From Aquiflexum sp. TKW24L (lineage in GTDB: Bacteria; Bacteroidota; Bacteroidia; Cytophagales; Cyclobacteriaceae): 64,000 nt of DNA. The stretch covers positions 62,001 through 126,000 of the forward strand of contig NZ_JAMFLG010000012.1 of assembly GCF_023502205.1 (NCBI RefSeq), in the 5' to 3' direction. The notes below the pieces were generated by a model. That model did no database searches, had not been told where the DNA came from, and saw only the letters and a program-made list of their open reading frames with translations. The translations under genes and the position numbers were made by a program. The stretch's first letter is position 1. Each line of letters opens with the position of its first letter. Below are positions 1 through 8,090 of the stretch, one piece after another.

Positions 1-414
1 ACTTTCATTTAACTGCTTTAACTTCAACCAAGTAAGATACTTCTCAATTGGTTCATCAAGATTCAGTTTCCCCTCGTCTCTCAATATCATAATCCCAATT
101 GCAGTAAATATTTTGGATTGAGAAGCAATCCGATACCTCGTGTCAGCAGTGGATAATATTTTCTTATCAGTATCTGCATATCCAAATCCTTTTTGATAAA
201 TCAATTCTCCGTCGTAAACAATACCTACCGAAACACCAGGAATCTTCCCGTAACGTATTTGGGTTTGTAGCCAAGTCTCGAGTAATAGAATGTTTGAAGC
301 AACATTAACGTTGTTAGTTATTTTTTCTATCTGTTGTCCATTTGACACAAATGGGCTTATTATGAACCAAAACATTAAGCCAAAACAAATTTTTTCAAGA
401 CTCCTTTGTTTCAT
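1..414 (-). CDS. Serine hydrolase, beta-lactamase/PBP-like family (partial, 3' end outside window)
   Basis: The first 138 codons of a gene that continues beyond the left edge. It starts at the ATG at 414 with a Sec-type signal peptide of about 28 residues ending near SNGQQ. The mature protein carries the class C beta-lactamase-like pattern: a VSVGIVYDGELIY strand, the GFGYAD turn, and the sequence RIASQSKIFTAIGIMIL. In that sequence SQSK fits the catalytic SxxK tetrad, with nucleophile Ser at about residue 103. DEGKLNLDEPIEKYL follows, as expected for the family. Members are periplasmic or surface D,D-peptidases or esterases; the substrate cannot be told because the YxN and HxG/KTG motifs lie outside the window. 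A 50-bp inverted repeat lies 67 bp upstream of the start. Confidence 0.85.
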   Translation of the reverse strand, partial: MKQRSLEKICFGLMFWFIISPFVSNGQQIEKITNNVNVASNILLLETWLQTQIRYGKIPGVSVGIVYDGELIYQKGFGYADTDKKILSTADTRYRIASQSKIFTAIGIMILRDEGKLNLDEPIEKYLTWLKLKQLNES

Positions 415-480
415 ATTTTTTATCGTTTTGTCTTTTCGATTGGAATGGCTTTTGTCATTGGACACAAAAGTTTGCTTCAC

Positions 481-530
481 GAAACTCTTGCTCTATGTAC
501 GCCATATGGGATACATAGCGCAAGAGTTTC
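481..530. repeat. 50-bp near-perfect inverted repeat
   Basis: Arms GAAACTCTTGC and GCAAGAGTTTC, with inner arms CTATGTA and TACATAG, close on a central CCATATGG. Only about three pairs of 25 fail. It lies in the 432-bp gene-free stretch between the serine hydrolase and the AraC gene, 67 bp upstream of the hydrolase start, so it would sit in its promoter or leader. There is no clear T-tract on either side, which argues against a simple terminator. Confidence 0.7.
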
Positions 531-681
531 AGATATTTATCAATTATTTAAACTTAATCTCTTTTAGTTAGATTTCCAATCCCTGTAAATACCCTTTGAT
601 ATTTATTTTGATTTAGACTTAGAATTCGATCAATTTATAGAAAAGACTTTTCTCTTTGCGGCTTGGCGGGAAACAAGAAGG

Positions 682-708
682 ATCCAGCTTCTGGAGAAGC
701 AGGATAAC
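682..708. repeat. 27-bp dispersed repeat, copy 1
   Basis: A 27-bp word containing the hairpin core GCTTCTGGAGAAGC is identical to positions 2449-2475. Both copies follow a GCGGGAA-type sequence resembling the tttgcg/cttggcg low-complexity repeats of Bacteroidota intergenic DNA. The copies flank the cupin-AraC block. Confidence 0.7.
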
Positions 709-734
709 TGAGGAAAGCAGAATACTGGGAATTC

Positions 735-750
735 TTGCCGATATCGGCAA
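735..750. promoter_or_regulatory. Perfect 16-bp palindrome, possible operator
   Basis: TTGCCGATATCGGCAA is a perfect dyad. A half copy, TTGCCGAT, recurs at about 785-792. It lies just beyond the 3' end of the AraC gene and about 320 bp upstream of the serine hydrolase. A T-run precedes rather than follows the dyad in the direction of AraC transcription, so it does not look like that gene's terminator. An operator is possible, but the regulator is unknown. Confidence 0.4.
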
Positions 751-846
751 AAAATGATCTATTTGTCAAACAGCAGATTTTTTCTTGCCGATAATATCAT
801 TCAGGATCAATATAAAATCCTTTGAAATTAAATTTGAATAAAGGGC

Positions 847-1695
847 TCAAACCAATAACTCCTGCTTGACCTCCACGACCCCAAAAGTTCTTTCGGGTGC
901 TTTGGTATCCAATTCATAAAACCCGGTTGGGGTCAGATTGGTAAAGTACTTATAATCCTTAGCCAAATGCTGGTAATCGTAGTACCCACAGGCCAAGGCG
1001 ATACTCAGCCAATCCAAATGTGGATTGGCGTTTTTCATAAAAAATGCTTTTTCAAAACGGACAACCTTATCGAAAAGCTTTGGGCCAATCCCGGTTCTTT
1101 CAGTAAATCTCCGCTGAAACTGCCTGTTGCTCAGACAGGAATCGGCAGCAAGTTTGTCCATAGAAAGGGATCGGTTTTGGTTCAAAATCACAGCACTCAC
1201 CTTATCTATTCCCTGCAAACTGTATTTTGGCCGTCTGATAAGTCTTTCCAAAAACAATTCAGCAATTCGGATTACTTCTTCCACACCATCAGTGTTGCAC
1301 ATCTGTTCATGCACCATCCTGATTTCTTTTCCCCAAACATCCTCGGCATCAATAAAAGTATTGGTAAGCTCTTGCGCCGGAATCCCTGTCAGCAAGTATA
1401 GCGCACTCGGTTGCAATACAATTTGCACTGCCCAAAAGTCCCTTCCATTATATCTTTTTGTGACTACAGTATGCTGACCGTTGATCGTACACCTCGGATG
1501 TGCGGTAAGTTGATTCCTACCCTGATAACCAATGTCCTGCAAATCTCTCAGGTAAAATACCAGACAGGTTTCAGGACGGGGAGAGTACATCTTGGTAGGA
1601 ACAATCTCCCCTGCCCCAAATTCAAACCTGATGACCTGGTGCTTCCTGACATATTCCCGCAAAGAAGGACTGGGCAAAAAATCCCTGAGTATCAT
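847..1695 (-). CDS. AraC-family transcriptional regulator
   Basis: A 282-residue protein with an N-terminal sensor-like region (about 1-150; DUF6597-like by its SLREYVRKHQVIRF opening) and a C-terminal AraC DNA-binding domain with two helix-turn-helix units. The first unit is around SMDKLAADSCLSNRQFQRRF (about 182-201) and the second around WLSIALACGYYDYQHLAKDYK, which ends in the typical F..LTPTGFY motif. It starts 6 bp after the upstream cupin gene stops, so the two are probably co-transcribed and it may control that gene. No ligand can be assigned. Confidence 0.85.
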   Translation of the reverse strand: MILRDFLPSPSLREYVRKHQVIRFEFGAGEIVPTKMYSPRPETCLVFYLRDLQDIGYQGRNQLTAHPRCTINGQHTVVTKRYNGRDFWAVQIVLQPSALYLLTGIPAQELTNTFIDAEDVWGKEIRMVHEQMCNTDGVEEVIRIAELFLERLIRRPKYSLQGIDKVSAVILNQNRSLSMDKLAADSCLSNRQFQRRFTERTGIGPKLFDKVVRFEKAFFMKNANPHLDWLSIALACGYYDYQHLAKDYKYFTNLTPTGFYELDTKAPERTFGVVEVKQELLV

Positions 1696-1701
1696 TTGTA
1701 T

Positions 1702-2256
1702 TTATTTTAATGTTAGTGGCGGCCCGACATTTTTCATGCCATGTGCCAATGAAATCTTTTGTGCTTCCTCTTCTGTTGGAGGTCTCCCAAGATCCGTCAT
1801 GGTTTGGAAAAATTCCTCCATTTTGAAAGCAGGCTGCAGGATATATACCAACTTGCCTTTATCCGAAGTCTGAATCCAAGTGTGGGGAATATTCCTTGGC
1901 AGAAAGATGGTATCTCCTGCTTTGAGTTCATGCTGACTATCTCCCAATTGGAAAAGATATTCTCCTTCTACTACATAAAAAACCTCTTCCTGCTCCAAGT
2001 GAACGTGAAGTGAGGGTCCGGTTTTTTCCACTCCAATATACTCGAATACTGACATTTGTCCCCCTGTGTCTTTGGAGGAAATTTTGAGGTCATTTGGATT
2101 GATGCCTCTGAAGGGCGTGTGCTTCCCGAATCTAGCTTCACCGGATTTGACCAAAAACCCGTTTTTTTCTTCTTTATTTTCAAAAGGAAATGCCATTAGG
2201 TCGGACCCAAAGGCAGCAAGCGCAGCAGTAGTGACAATAAATTTTCTCCGTTCCAT
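1702..2256 (-). CDS. Exported cupin-domain protein
   Basis: A 184-residue protein with a short Tat/Sec-like leader (ERRKFIVTTAALAAFGSDLMA) and a single cupin_2 barrel in its C-terminal half. Cupin motif 1 is visible as GPSLHVHLEQEEVFYVVEGE, where the two His and Glu residues match the usual metal ligands. Motif 2 is AGDTIFLPRNIPHTWIQ with the last His ligand. The metal ligands are therefore intact, but the substrate is unknown. It is the first gene of a likely two-gene operon with the AraC regulator. Confidence 0.8.
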   Translation of the reverse strand: MERRKFIVTTAALAAFGSDLMAFPFENKEEKNGFLVKSGEARFGKHTPFRGINPNDLKISSKDTGGQMSVFEYIGVEKTGPSLHVHLEQEEVFYVVEGEYLFQLGDSQHELKAGDTIFLPRNIPHTWIQTSDKGKLVYILQPAFKMEEFFQTMTDLGRPPTEEEAQKISLAHGMKNVGPPLTLK

Positions 2257-2448
2257 AATTAATTTGGTTAAAGGTTATGGACAAAAATACCCTGAACCAA
2301 GATCATGGTGCTGGTAAAAATCGGACGTTTTTACTTTAGAAAAACATCCACCAAAATGCCTTCCAATCTTCCTGATCAATAATAGCCAAAGCTAGGAAAC
2401 TAGTATTTTTCCTTTGCGCCTTGGCGCCTTTGCGGGAATAAAAAAGGA

Positions 2449-2475
2449 ATCCAGCTTCTGGAGAAGCAGGATAAC
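2449..2475. repeat. 27-bp dispersed repeat, copy 2
   Basis: Identical to 682-708 over 27 bp in the same orientation, including the GCTTCTGGAGAAGC hairpin core. The DNA flanking the two copies is only loosely similar. Confidence 0.7.
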
Positions 2476-2589
2476 AGGAAAACTTTTCTTAGTGGCTTCG
2501 TGTCTTTGTGGGCTATATTGTTTCTTGTTTTGCGCCTTAGTGGCTTTGCGTGAAGTAAAGATCATAGTGCTTTCCTCCCAAAAAAAGCC

Positions 2590-2597
2590 TACCTTTG
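2590..2597 (+). promoter_or_regulatory. Possible -7 element (TACCTTTG) for the RhlE helicase
   Basis: TACCTTTG matches the Bacteroidota -7 consensus TAnnTTTG exactly. A clear TTG -33 element at the usual spacing was not seen. Use of this site would give a leader of about 100 nt before the ATG at 2704. Confidence 0.35.
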
Positions 2598-2703
2598 TCC
2601 CACTTTGTAAAAAAGCACGGCAAGTTGTAAGCCGCTTTTAATAAATCTCCCCGCTGATACAGAACATACAACATCTCCATCGGCCCAATTACATTCAGCC
2701 AAC

Positions 2704-3903
2704 ATGGCATTCAAAAATTTAGGAATTATTGATCCTATCCTCAAGGCGCTCGCCAATGAAGGATACACTACCCCCACTCCCATTCAGCAACAAGCGATTC
2801 CATTGGTTCTTCAGGGAAGAGATTTGCTCGGATGTGCCCAAACAGGAACAGGCAAGACAGCAGCTTTTGCCATTCCCATTATCCAACACATTGCCGAGAA
2901 AAAGCAAATTCGCTCAGGAATCAAGACTTTGATCCTGACGCCGACCCGCGAACTCGCCATTCAGATCGACGAGAGTTTTGCTGCCTATGGCAAATTCACC
3001 AACATCAAACACACTGTCATCTTTGGCGGTGTATCTCAACTCCATCAGGTCAATGCCCTCAAAAGAGGCGTGGACGTACTTGTGGCCACTCCGGGAAGAT
3101 TACTCGATCTGATCAATCAGCGTTTTGTTGACTTGAGACAATTGGAAATTTTCGTGCTTGATGAAGCCGACAGGATGCTTGACATGGGATTTATCCATGA
3201 TGTCAAAAAACTGATTGCCATGATTCCAGCCAAAAGACAGACTTTGTTTTTCTCGGCTACCATGCCTCCTGAAATCCAAAAATTGGCAGATTCACTCTTG
3301 ACCAAACCTGCTTTTGTGGAAGTGACTCCACCTTCGTCTACTGTTGACAAGATTGATCAACACCTTTATTACGTCAACAAAGGCAACAAACCTGAGCTTT
3401 TGCTTCACTTGTTGCAAAAGAAAAAAATCGGTTCGGCTTTGGTATTTACCAAAACCAAACACGGTGCGGATAAAGTGGTAAAACAACTCCAAAAGGAAAA
3501 TGTGAAAACTGCTGCCATCCACGGAAACAAAAGCCAAAATGCACGTCAGAATGCTTTGAGTGATTTTAAAAACGGCAAAATCCAAGTCTTGATCGCTACA
3601 GATATCGCAGCGCGAGGGATTGATATCGATGAGCTTGCCAATGTTTTCAATTATGACATGCCTAATATTCCTGAAACTTATGTTCACCGAATCGGAAGAA
3701 CAGGAAGGGCGGGAAATTCGGGTATTGCCATCTCATTTTGTGATGAAGAGACGGTGAAGGAATTGAAAGACATCGAAAAATTGATCGGCAAAAAGATTCC
3801 TGTTGTAGAAGATCACCCTTATCCATTCAAAGGAATCCTGTCCGAAAAAGCCGGGGAATTGGCAAAGAAAAAGCCGAAGCAAGGGCAGAGGAGAAGGTAT
3901 TGA
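2704..3903 (+). CDS. rhlE: DEAD-box ATP-dependent RNA helicase, RhlE type
   Basis: A 399-residue cytoplasmic helicase that remodels RNA in ribosome assembly, RNA decay and cold adaptation. All core motifs are present: Q motif with the invariant Gln in PTPIQQQAIP (about 25-34), Walker A AQTGTGKT, PTRELA, TPGR, DEAD in FVLDEADRMLDMGF, SAT, and the C-terminal domain with ARGIDI and HRIGRTGRAG. It ends in a short basic tail (KKKPKQGQRRRY), as in RhlE-like proteins. The gene stands alone and is followed by a strong terminator at 4021. The ATG is preceded by a long A/T-rich leader, compatible with post-transcriptional control. Confidence 0.93.
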   Translation: MAFKNLGIIDPILKALANEGYTTPTPIQQQAIPLVLQGRDLLGCAQTGTGKTAAFAIPIIQHIAEKKQIRSGIKTLILTPTRELAIQIDESFAAYGKFTNIKHTVIFGGVSQLHQVNALKRGVDVLVATPGRLLDLINQRFVDLRQLEIFVLDEADRMLDMGFIHDVKKLIAMIPAKRQTLFFSATMPPEIQKLADSLLTKPAFVEVTPPSSTVDKIDQHLYYVNKGNKPELLLHLLQKKKIGSALVFTKTKHGADKVVKQLQKENVKTAAIHGNKSQNARQNALSDFKNGKIQVLIATDIAARGIDIDELANVFNYDMPNIPETYVHRIGRTGRAGNSGIAISFCDEETVKELKDIEKLIGKKIPVVEDHPYPFKGILSEKAGELAKKKPKQGQRRRY

Positions 3904-3949
3904 TTTGGTTAATGATTATTTGGTTAATTGGTTAATTGTTTCGGATTTG

Positions 3950-3967
3950 GAAATAAGGTTGAAATAC
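3950..3967 (+). repeat. Dispersed 18-bp repeat GAAATAAGGTTGAAATAC, copy 1
   Basis: This 18-mer recurs exactly, in the opposite orientation, at 61355-61372 and 61399-61416. A diverged form lies near 46366-46391. Here it is followed by further gatagaaata/gtagaaata units. Just upstream (3904-3945) is a ttggttaat-type simple repeat. Confidence 0.6.
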
Positions 3968-4020
3968 GATAGAAATAAAGTAGAAATAGAACTGAAATAT
4001 CATCATTCACCCAAAATAAA

Positions 4021-4048
4021 AAAGGCAACGGTTCGCACCGTTGCCTTT
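4021..4048. terminator. Intrinsic bidirectional terminator
   Basis: A perfect 12-bp stem (AAAGGCAACGGT / ACCGTTGCCTTT) with a TCGC loop lies between the convergent helicase and metallophosphatase genes. A-rich sequence lies on the left flank and T-containing sequence on the right, so it can serve both. Confidence 0.85.
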
Positions 4049-4119
4049 GTTGGTTTATTCAATACCGATTAGCAATCTCTCTTTTAGAAATGATTTTACT
4101 ACCATATCTCGTCTCCTTC

Positions 4120-4147
4120 CGTGGACTATCGACCATGGACAGTGGAC
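4120..4147. repeat. Dispersed tggac/gacc-type repeat
   Basis: The run cgtggactatcgaccatgg continuing into acagtggac is built of short TGGAC/GACC words. Similar runs occur at about 20234-20253 and 23760-23783, each next to the 3' end of a minus-strand gene. Confidence 0.45.
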
Positions 4148-4159
4148 TTTTTTTAAAAC

Positions 4160-5842
4160 CTATCTAAACTCATAATCCACGCCATGCACTTGAGTTAGCA
4201 ATGTCGCAGGGGCATCCAAAGCTTTTGCCGCTCCAATTGGTGTCGGTGTTACAGGGGAATTATCCGCTAGGTAATTGAGCATGACTTGGTGAAGGGTGAT
4301 ATCCAAATCCACGGCGTTTTTTACATTCCTGATACGACACACCATATCCAATGGATCACCATCCCTTTCGCAAGCGCTGATAGTGTAAGTTTTTGCAAGG
4401 TCAAGAGGTTGTCCTTTTACAGTAAATGACTGAATACGTTTTCCTTCTTCACCAAAAGCATTGAAGGTCAATTCCATGCCTTTGAACTTGGTTACCCAAC
4501 CTCCAAATCTTTTGGAAGCGTCCTCCGCAAACACATTATTCAGTTCTCTTTCCATCCATGTAAACAGCTGTTGACCTGTAACTTCGCCAGTCCTGACCCT
4601 GCTATCCACGGGCAACATGTCAGAAATAAAACCCCTTGTAATCGGAATATTTCCGGTATGGTCTCGGGTTGTCTTTGGGGGACAAAATCTAAAGCCATTG
4701 GAAAGTTTGATGTCTATATCCGGCAATTGATAATCCAATGCATCTAAGACCATTATGTCTATGGGATTTTCGATCACAAAATACCTGTAAAGCGGAATGG
4801 TGCTATATCCTACGATTTTTTCTATTTCTGTCTTGAATGGCGCTTCTACGCTTGTTACCAAACTAGCCATTTTGGATTGACTTTTGGATTTCTGAGGACT
4901 AACCTCTAGCAGTTCATAATCCTCCCCTACCACTTTCCCATTTTCAATATTCAGTTCCAGTTTGCCAACAAATGACCCAAAAGCACCCGGTTCAACGACT
5001 TTTGCATATTTGCATTGGATCGGAACCCTTACCCTTTCGTGGGTGTCGGCTCCAAAAATATAATCTACTCCTTCACTTTCAGGCAGATTTGCAAGGTGAA
5101 TCTCTTGGCTCAGGCCGATGTGGGAAAGGATAATCACAAAAGCACATTTCTCCTGATTTTTCAATACATCGACGTAGTGCTTAATGTTTTCCTCAGGTTT
5201 AGAAAAATAGATTCCCTTGCTGTAACTGGGCGATTGGCGCAATGGAATCATGGGATCATTGTAGCCAAGAAACCCGATTTTGACCCCATTGATATTCCAG
5301 ATATAATAAGGGGGAAAAATCAATTCGCCTTTTTTGCCGTCCCCAAGGTCGTGGTACATATTAGCGCAGACTTTTGGTCCATGAAGTGAACCAAGCAGGT
5401 TTTGCATTTGATCTTTGCCATAAATCACCTCCCAATTTCCTGGAAGATATAAGTCATATTGTAGCTCATTGAGCAAAGGAACCATGGCTTGTCCTGAGGT
5501 CTCGATGGAAAGCATAGATCCTTGGAACATGTCTCCGGTATCCACCAAAAATGAATGTTCGCATTTTGTTCTTTGCTTCTTGATAAAAGTATCTAGGTTG
5601 GAATAGCCTCCTGTTTTTCTAAATACAGCTTGTCCATTTTCCCAAAATAGCTCATCGTGCTCATGAATCTGACAATGAACATCCGTAGTCTGGAAAATGG
5701 TTACTTTGAAATTTGTTTTGCTCTTATTTGATTTTTGCTCGTTTGAAAGCTCTCCCGCCAAAAGTGGGTTGACAGACAATAACCCTGTTCCTGCGCTCAT
5801 GGCTCCTAATTTTTTGAGAAAATTTCTTTTTGATTGCTTCAT
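4160..5842 (-). CDS. Exported 5'-nucleotidase/SoxB-like metallophosphatase
   Basis: A 560-residue protein with a Tat-like leader (SKRNFLKKLGAMSAGTGLL), an N-terminal calcineurin-type metallophosphatase domain (about 45-300) and a C-terminal 5'-nucleotidase substrate domain (about 340-545). Metal motifs are TTDVHCQIHEHD, VDTGDMFQGS, ILSHIGLS and GADTHERVRVP. The motif that reads GNHEFD in UshA is GNWEVIYG here, so the catalytic-type His is replaced by Trp. As recalled from the family, SoxB thiosulfohydrolases read GHWEFTYG at this place, and the surrounding residues also look SoxB-like. No other sox gene is nearby, so a role in thiosulfate oxidation is not supported and the substrate stays open. 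Confidence 0.8.
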   Translation of the reverse strand: MKQSKRNFLKKLGAMSAGTGLLSVNPLLAGELSNEQKSNKSKTNFKVTIFQTTDVHCQIHEHDELFWENGQAVFRKTGGYSNLDTFIKKQRTKCEHSFLVDTGDMFQGSMLSIETSGQAMVPLLNELQYDLYLPGNWEVIYGKDQMQNLLGSLHGPKVCANMYHDLGDGKKGELIFPPYYIWNINGVKIGFLGYNDPMIPLRQSPSYSKGIYFSKPEENIKHYVDVLKNQEKCAFVIILSHIGLSQEIHLANLPESEGVDYIFGADTHERVRVPIQCKYAKVVEPGAFGSFVGKLELNIENGKVVGEDYELLEVSPQKSKSQSKMASLVTSVEAPFKTEIEKIVGYSTIPLYRYFVIENPIDIMVLDALDYQLPDIDIKLSNGFRFCPPKTTRDHTGNIPITRGFISDMLPVDSRVRTGEVTGQQLFTWMERELNNVFAEDASKRFGGWVTKFKGMELTFNAFGEEGKRIQSFTVKGQPLDLAKTYTISACERDGDPLDMVCRIRNVKNAVDLDITLHQVMLNYLADNSPVTPTPIGAAKALDAPATLLTQVHGVDYEFR

Positions 5843-6121
5843 TTTGGGTTTTGGTTTAAGACAAACTTCGGCTAATAAATTATACGATTTTTTAATTGAT
5901 CCGAAGCATAAATGGGTCTTTTGGGAATGGAATAGATTTTCCCAAGTTAGAATTGATTGCCCAAATATGACTCTTTTTAAAAACTAAATCTGTGACTTTT
6001 ATTACAACCCATCCCCTGCAACCATCCCTTCAAATCTGCATCGCTGTATTTTCAGGATTATTCCTTTAATTTAAAATCTATTTTTACTCAAACATTATAC
6101 TAAGACCCTACAAAAAATTTT

Positions 6122-6994
6122 ATGAAAAAGTTAAGCCTCAAAAATGTTTTTGCCACCCTGATGCTATTCATGTTGGTGTTTCAGGCCTTTGCCAATGAAA
6201 AAGAAGAAAAATCCCTTCTTTGGAAAATCAGCGGCAACGGACTGAAAGAAAGTTCATACCTCTTTGGTACCATCCACATGATCTGCAAAGACAAGTTCTA
6301 CATGGATGAAGGAATCGAAAATGCCCTTGCCTCCTCAAAGGTACTTGCCATGGAACTGAATATGACAGACCCCAACCTGATGGCCGAAATGCAGCAGCTT
6401 TCCGTCAACCCTGGATTTGCAAATATCAAAGGTGAGTTTACACCCGATCAGGCAGATGCTCTTGATAAATTTTTAACAGCATCTTATGGTGCAGGACTGG
6501 ATCAATTGGGAGTTTTAAAGCCATTCGTTCTATCTTCCATGGTTTTGATCAAAATGCTTCCCTGCACCGAGCAAAGTAGCTATGAACTTTTCCTGACCGA
6601 AAAAGCCAAAGAGCAATCTAAAACTGTGAAAGGCTTGGAAACTGTCGCTTTTCAGATGGGGATTTTTGATCAGATTCCTCAAAAACTCCAGATTGATGAA
6701 CTTGGCAAGATGGTCACTGATACTGAAGGAATGGATGAATTCGACAAACTTGTCGGTGCATACCTCGATCAGGATCTCGATAGACTTTATGACCTCATCT
6801 CAGAAAATGAAATGTTTCAGGAGTATGGGAATTTGCTTTTGGAAGACAGAAACAAAAACTGGATTCCAAAAATCGAGGAAATGGTAAAAGAACAAGCGAC
6901 TTTTATCGCGGTTGGTTCGGGTCACCTCGGCTCCGAAACAGGGGTCATCAACCTCCTCAGAGAAGCCGGATATAAAGTTGAAGCCGTCAAGTAA
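6122..6994 (+). CDS. TraB/GumN family protein, exported
   Basis: A 290-residue protein with a Sec signal peptide (about 1-24, ending VFQAFANE) and one TraB/GumN domain. The two conserved family motifs are visible: SYLFGTIHMICKD near residue 45, with the GTxH signature, and AVGSGHLGSETGVINLLREAGY near the C-terminus, with the GxxH signature. The family (also called TIKI/PrgY) is thought to be metal-dependent peptidases or hydrolases, but bacterial substrates are not defined. The gene is monocistronic, with a good terminator immediately downstream. Confidence 0.85.
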   Translation: MKKLSLKNVFATLMLFMLVFQAFANEKEEKSLLWKISGNGLKESSYLFGTIHMICKDKFYMDEGIENALASSKVLAMELNMTDPNLMAEMQQLSVNPGFANIKGEFTPDQADALDKFLTASYGAGLDQLGVLKPFVLSSMVLIKMLPCTEQSSYELFLTEKAKEQSKTVKGLETVAFQMGIFDQIPQKLQIDELGKMVTDTEGMDEFDKLVGAYLDQDLDRLYDLISENEMFQEYGNLLLEDRNKNWIPKIEEMVKEQATFIAVGSGHLGSETGVINLLREAGYKVEAVK

Positions 6995-7004
6995 CCGATC
7001 AAGT

Positions 7005-7037
7005 AAATGTCCGATTTCTGAACAGAATCGGACATTT
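7005..7037 (+). terminator. Intrinsic terminator of the TraB/GumN gene
   Basis: AAATGTCCGATT pairs perfectly with AATCGGACATTT, with a further CTG/CAG inner stem, and is followed by GTTTTTA. It starts 11 bp after the stop codon. Confidence 0.85.
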
Positions 7038-7199
7038 GTTTTTATAAGAACTTCCCACAAAGCCCAAAATCAACCATTTGAACAGTTGGCACCATTCTCG
7101 GAAGCAACAAAAGATACCATTCACTTTCCAGTCAATATTGAGTCTTGAATTTTACCCCTTTTGTCTCAAATCTCAAATCTCAGATCTCAAATCTTTCTT

Positions 7200-8072
7200 A
7201 TGATACTCACCATTACCAACCTCAACAAACAATACGCCAACGGTGTGCATGCGCTGAAGGACGTCAGTTTTTCTATCGAAAGAGGCATGTTCGGCCTTCT
7301 TGGCCCAAATGGTGCCGGCAAATCATCCCTGATGAGAACACTCGCTACCCTACAGGAAGCCGACAGCGGTTCAGTTACTTTGGGTGATATCGATGTGTTG
7401 GCCGAAAAAGACAAAGTCCGTAAAGTACTTGGTTACCTGCCGCAGGAATTTGGTGTCTACCCAAGGACCTCCGCCACAGACTTGTTGCACCACCTTGTAA
7501 TCCTCAAGGGTTTTGACAACAAAAAAGAAAGAACGGAAATGGTGGACTATCTCCTCCAAAAAGTCAACCTCTTCGAGCACCGCAAAAAAGCCGTCAGCAG
7601 CTATTCAGGCGGTATGCGGCAGCGATTTGGCATCGCCCAATGTCTGATCGGGAGTCCCAAACTGGTCATTGTCGATGAACCGACGGCAGGATTGGATCCG
7701 GGAGAAAGGAACAGATTCTATAATATTCTCAGTGAAATCGGCGAGCAGACCATTGTCATTCTATCTACACACATTGTACAGGATGTACGCGAACTCTGCA
7801 CCAATATGGCCATCATGGACAAAGGCATGCTGCTTTACAGTGGTACCACAGACGATGCACTCGCCCAGATCAAAGATAAAGTCTATGAAAAAAGGGTCGA
7901 TAAGGCTGAACTTTCGGAGTATCAAAATACCTACAAAATCATCAGCAACAAACTGGTAGGTGGTAAACCCCAAATCCATGTTTTCTCAGAAACAGCCTTG
8001 AACTCCGGCTTTGAAAAAGCAGAAGAAACCTTGGAAGATGTATTTTTTGCCAAATTGAATTCCTTGATCTAA
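7200..8072 (+). CDS. ABC transporter ATP-binding protein
   Basis: A 290-residue nucleotide-binding subunit. Walker A is GPNGAGKSS (about 37-45), the signature motif is YSGGMRQRFGIAQ, Walker B is LVIVDEPTAGLDP and the H-loop His is in ILSTHIVQDVREL. The C-terminal 80 residues form the extension usual in Ccm/Gld-like export ATPases. The ATG at 7200 is preferred over an upstream TTG at 7161, because the extra 13 codons are made of a tctcaaatct direct repeat and the protein then begins with the family start MILTITNLNKQY. It is followed after 18 bp by its likely permease, so the pair forms one transporter operon. Confidence 0.9.
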   Translation: MILTITNLNKQYANGVHALKDVSFSIERGMFGLLGPNGAGKSSLMRTLATLQEADSGSVTLGDIDVLAEKDKVRKVLGYLPQEFGVYPRTSATDLLHHLVILKGFDNKKERTEMVDYLLQKVNLFEHRKKAVSSYSGGMRQRFGIAQCLIGSPKLVIVDEPTAGLDPGERNRFYNILSEIGEQTIVILSTHIVQDVRELCTNMAIMDKGMLLYSGTTDDALAQIKDKVYEKRVDKAELSEYQNTYKIISNKLVGGKPQIHVFSETALNSGFEKAEETLEDVFFAKLNSLI

Positions 8073-8090
8073 ACCTTTAACAATCTCATT

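Larger units (their letters stand above)
2257..2703. other. Gene-free divergent intergenic region with dispersed repeats
   Basis: This 447-bp stretch separates the divergent cupin and helicase genes. It holds the second copy of the 27-bp repeat (2449-2475) and a run of related words such as gcgccttggcgcctttgcggg and cgccttagtggctttgcgtg (about 2415-2560). These resemble the tttgcg-type repeats scattered through many Bacteroidota intergenic regions. A possible helicase promoter lies at 2590. No gene was seen. Confidence 0.6.

Noticed and set aside
290-571. 93-codon plus-strand open frame
   Set aside because: Lies across the start of the serine hydrolase and the 50-bp palindrome; the minus-strand hydrolase explains the region.
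4160-5842. Assignment as SoxB thiosulfohydrolase of a Sox pathway
   Set aside because: No soxA, X, Y, Z or CD genes nearby and the motif is only partly SoxB-like.
7161-7199. Upstream TTG start for the ABC ATPase
   Set aside because: The extra codons are a tctcaaatct direct repeat, and the family N-terminus begins at 7200.
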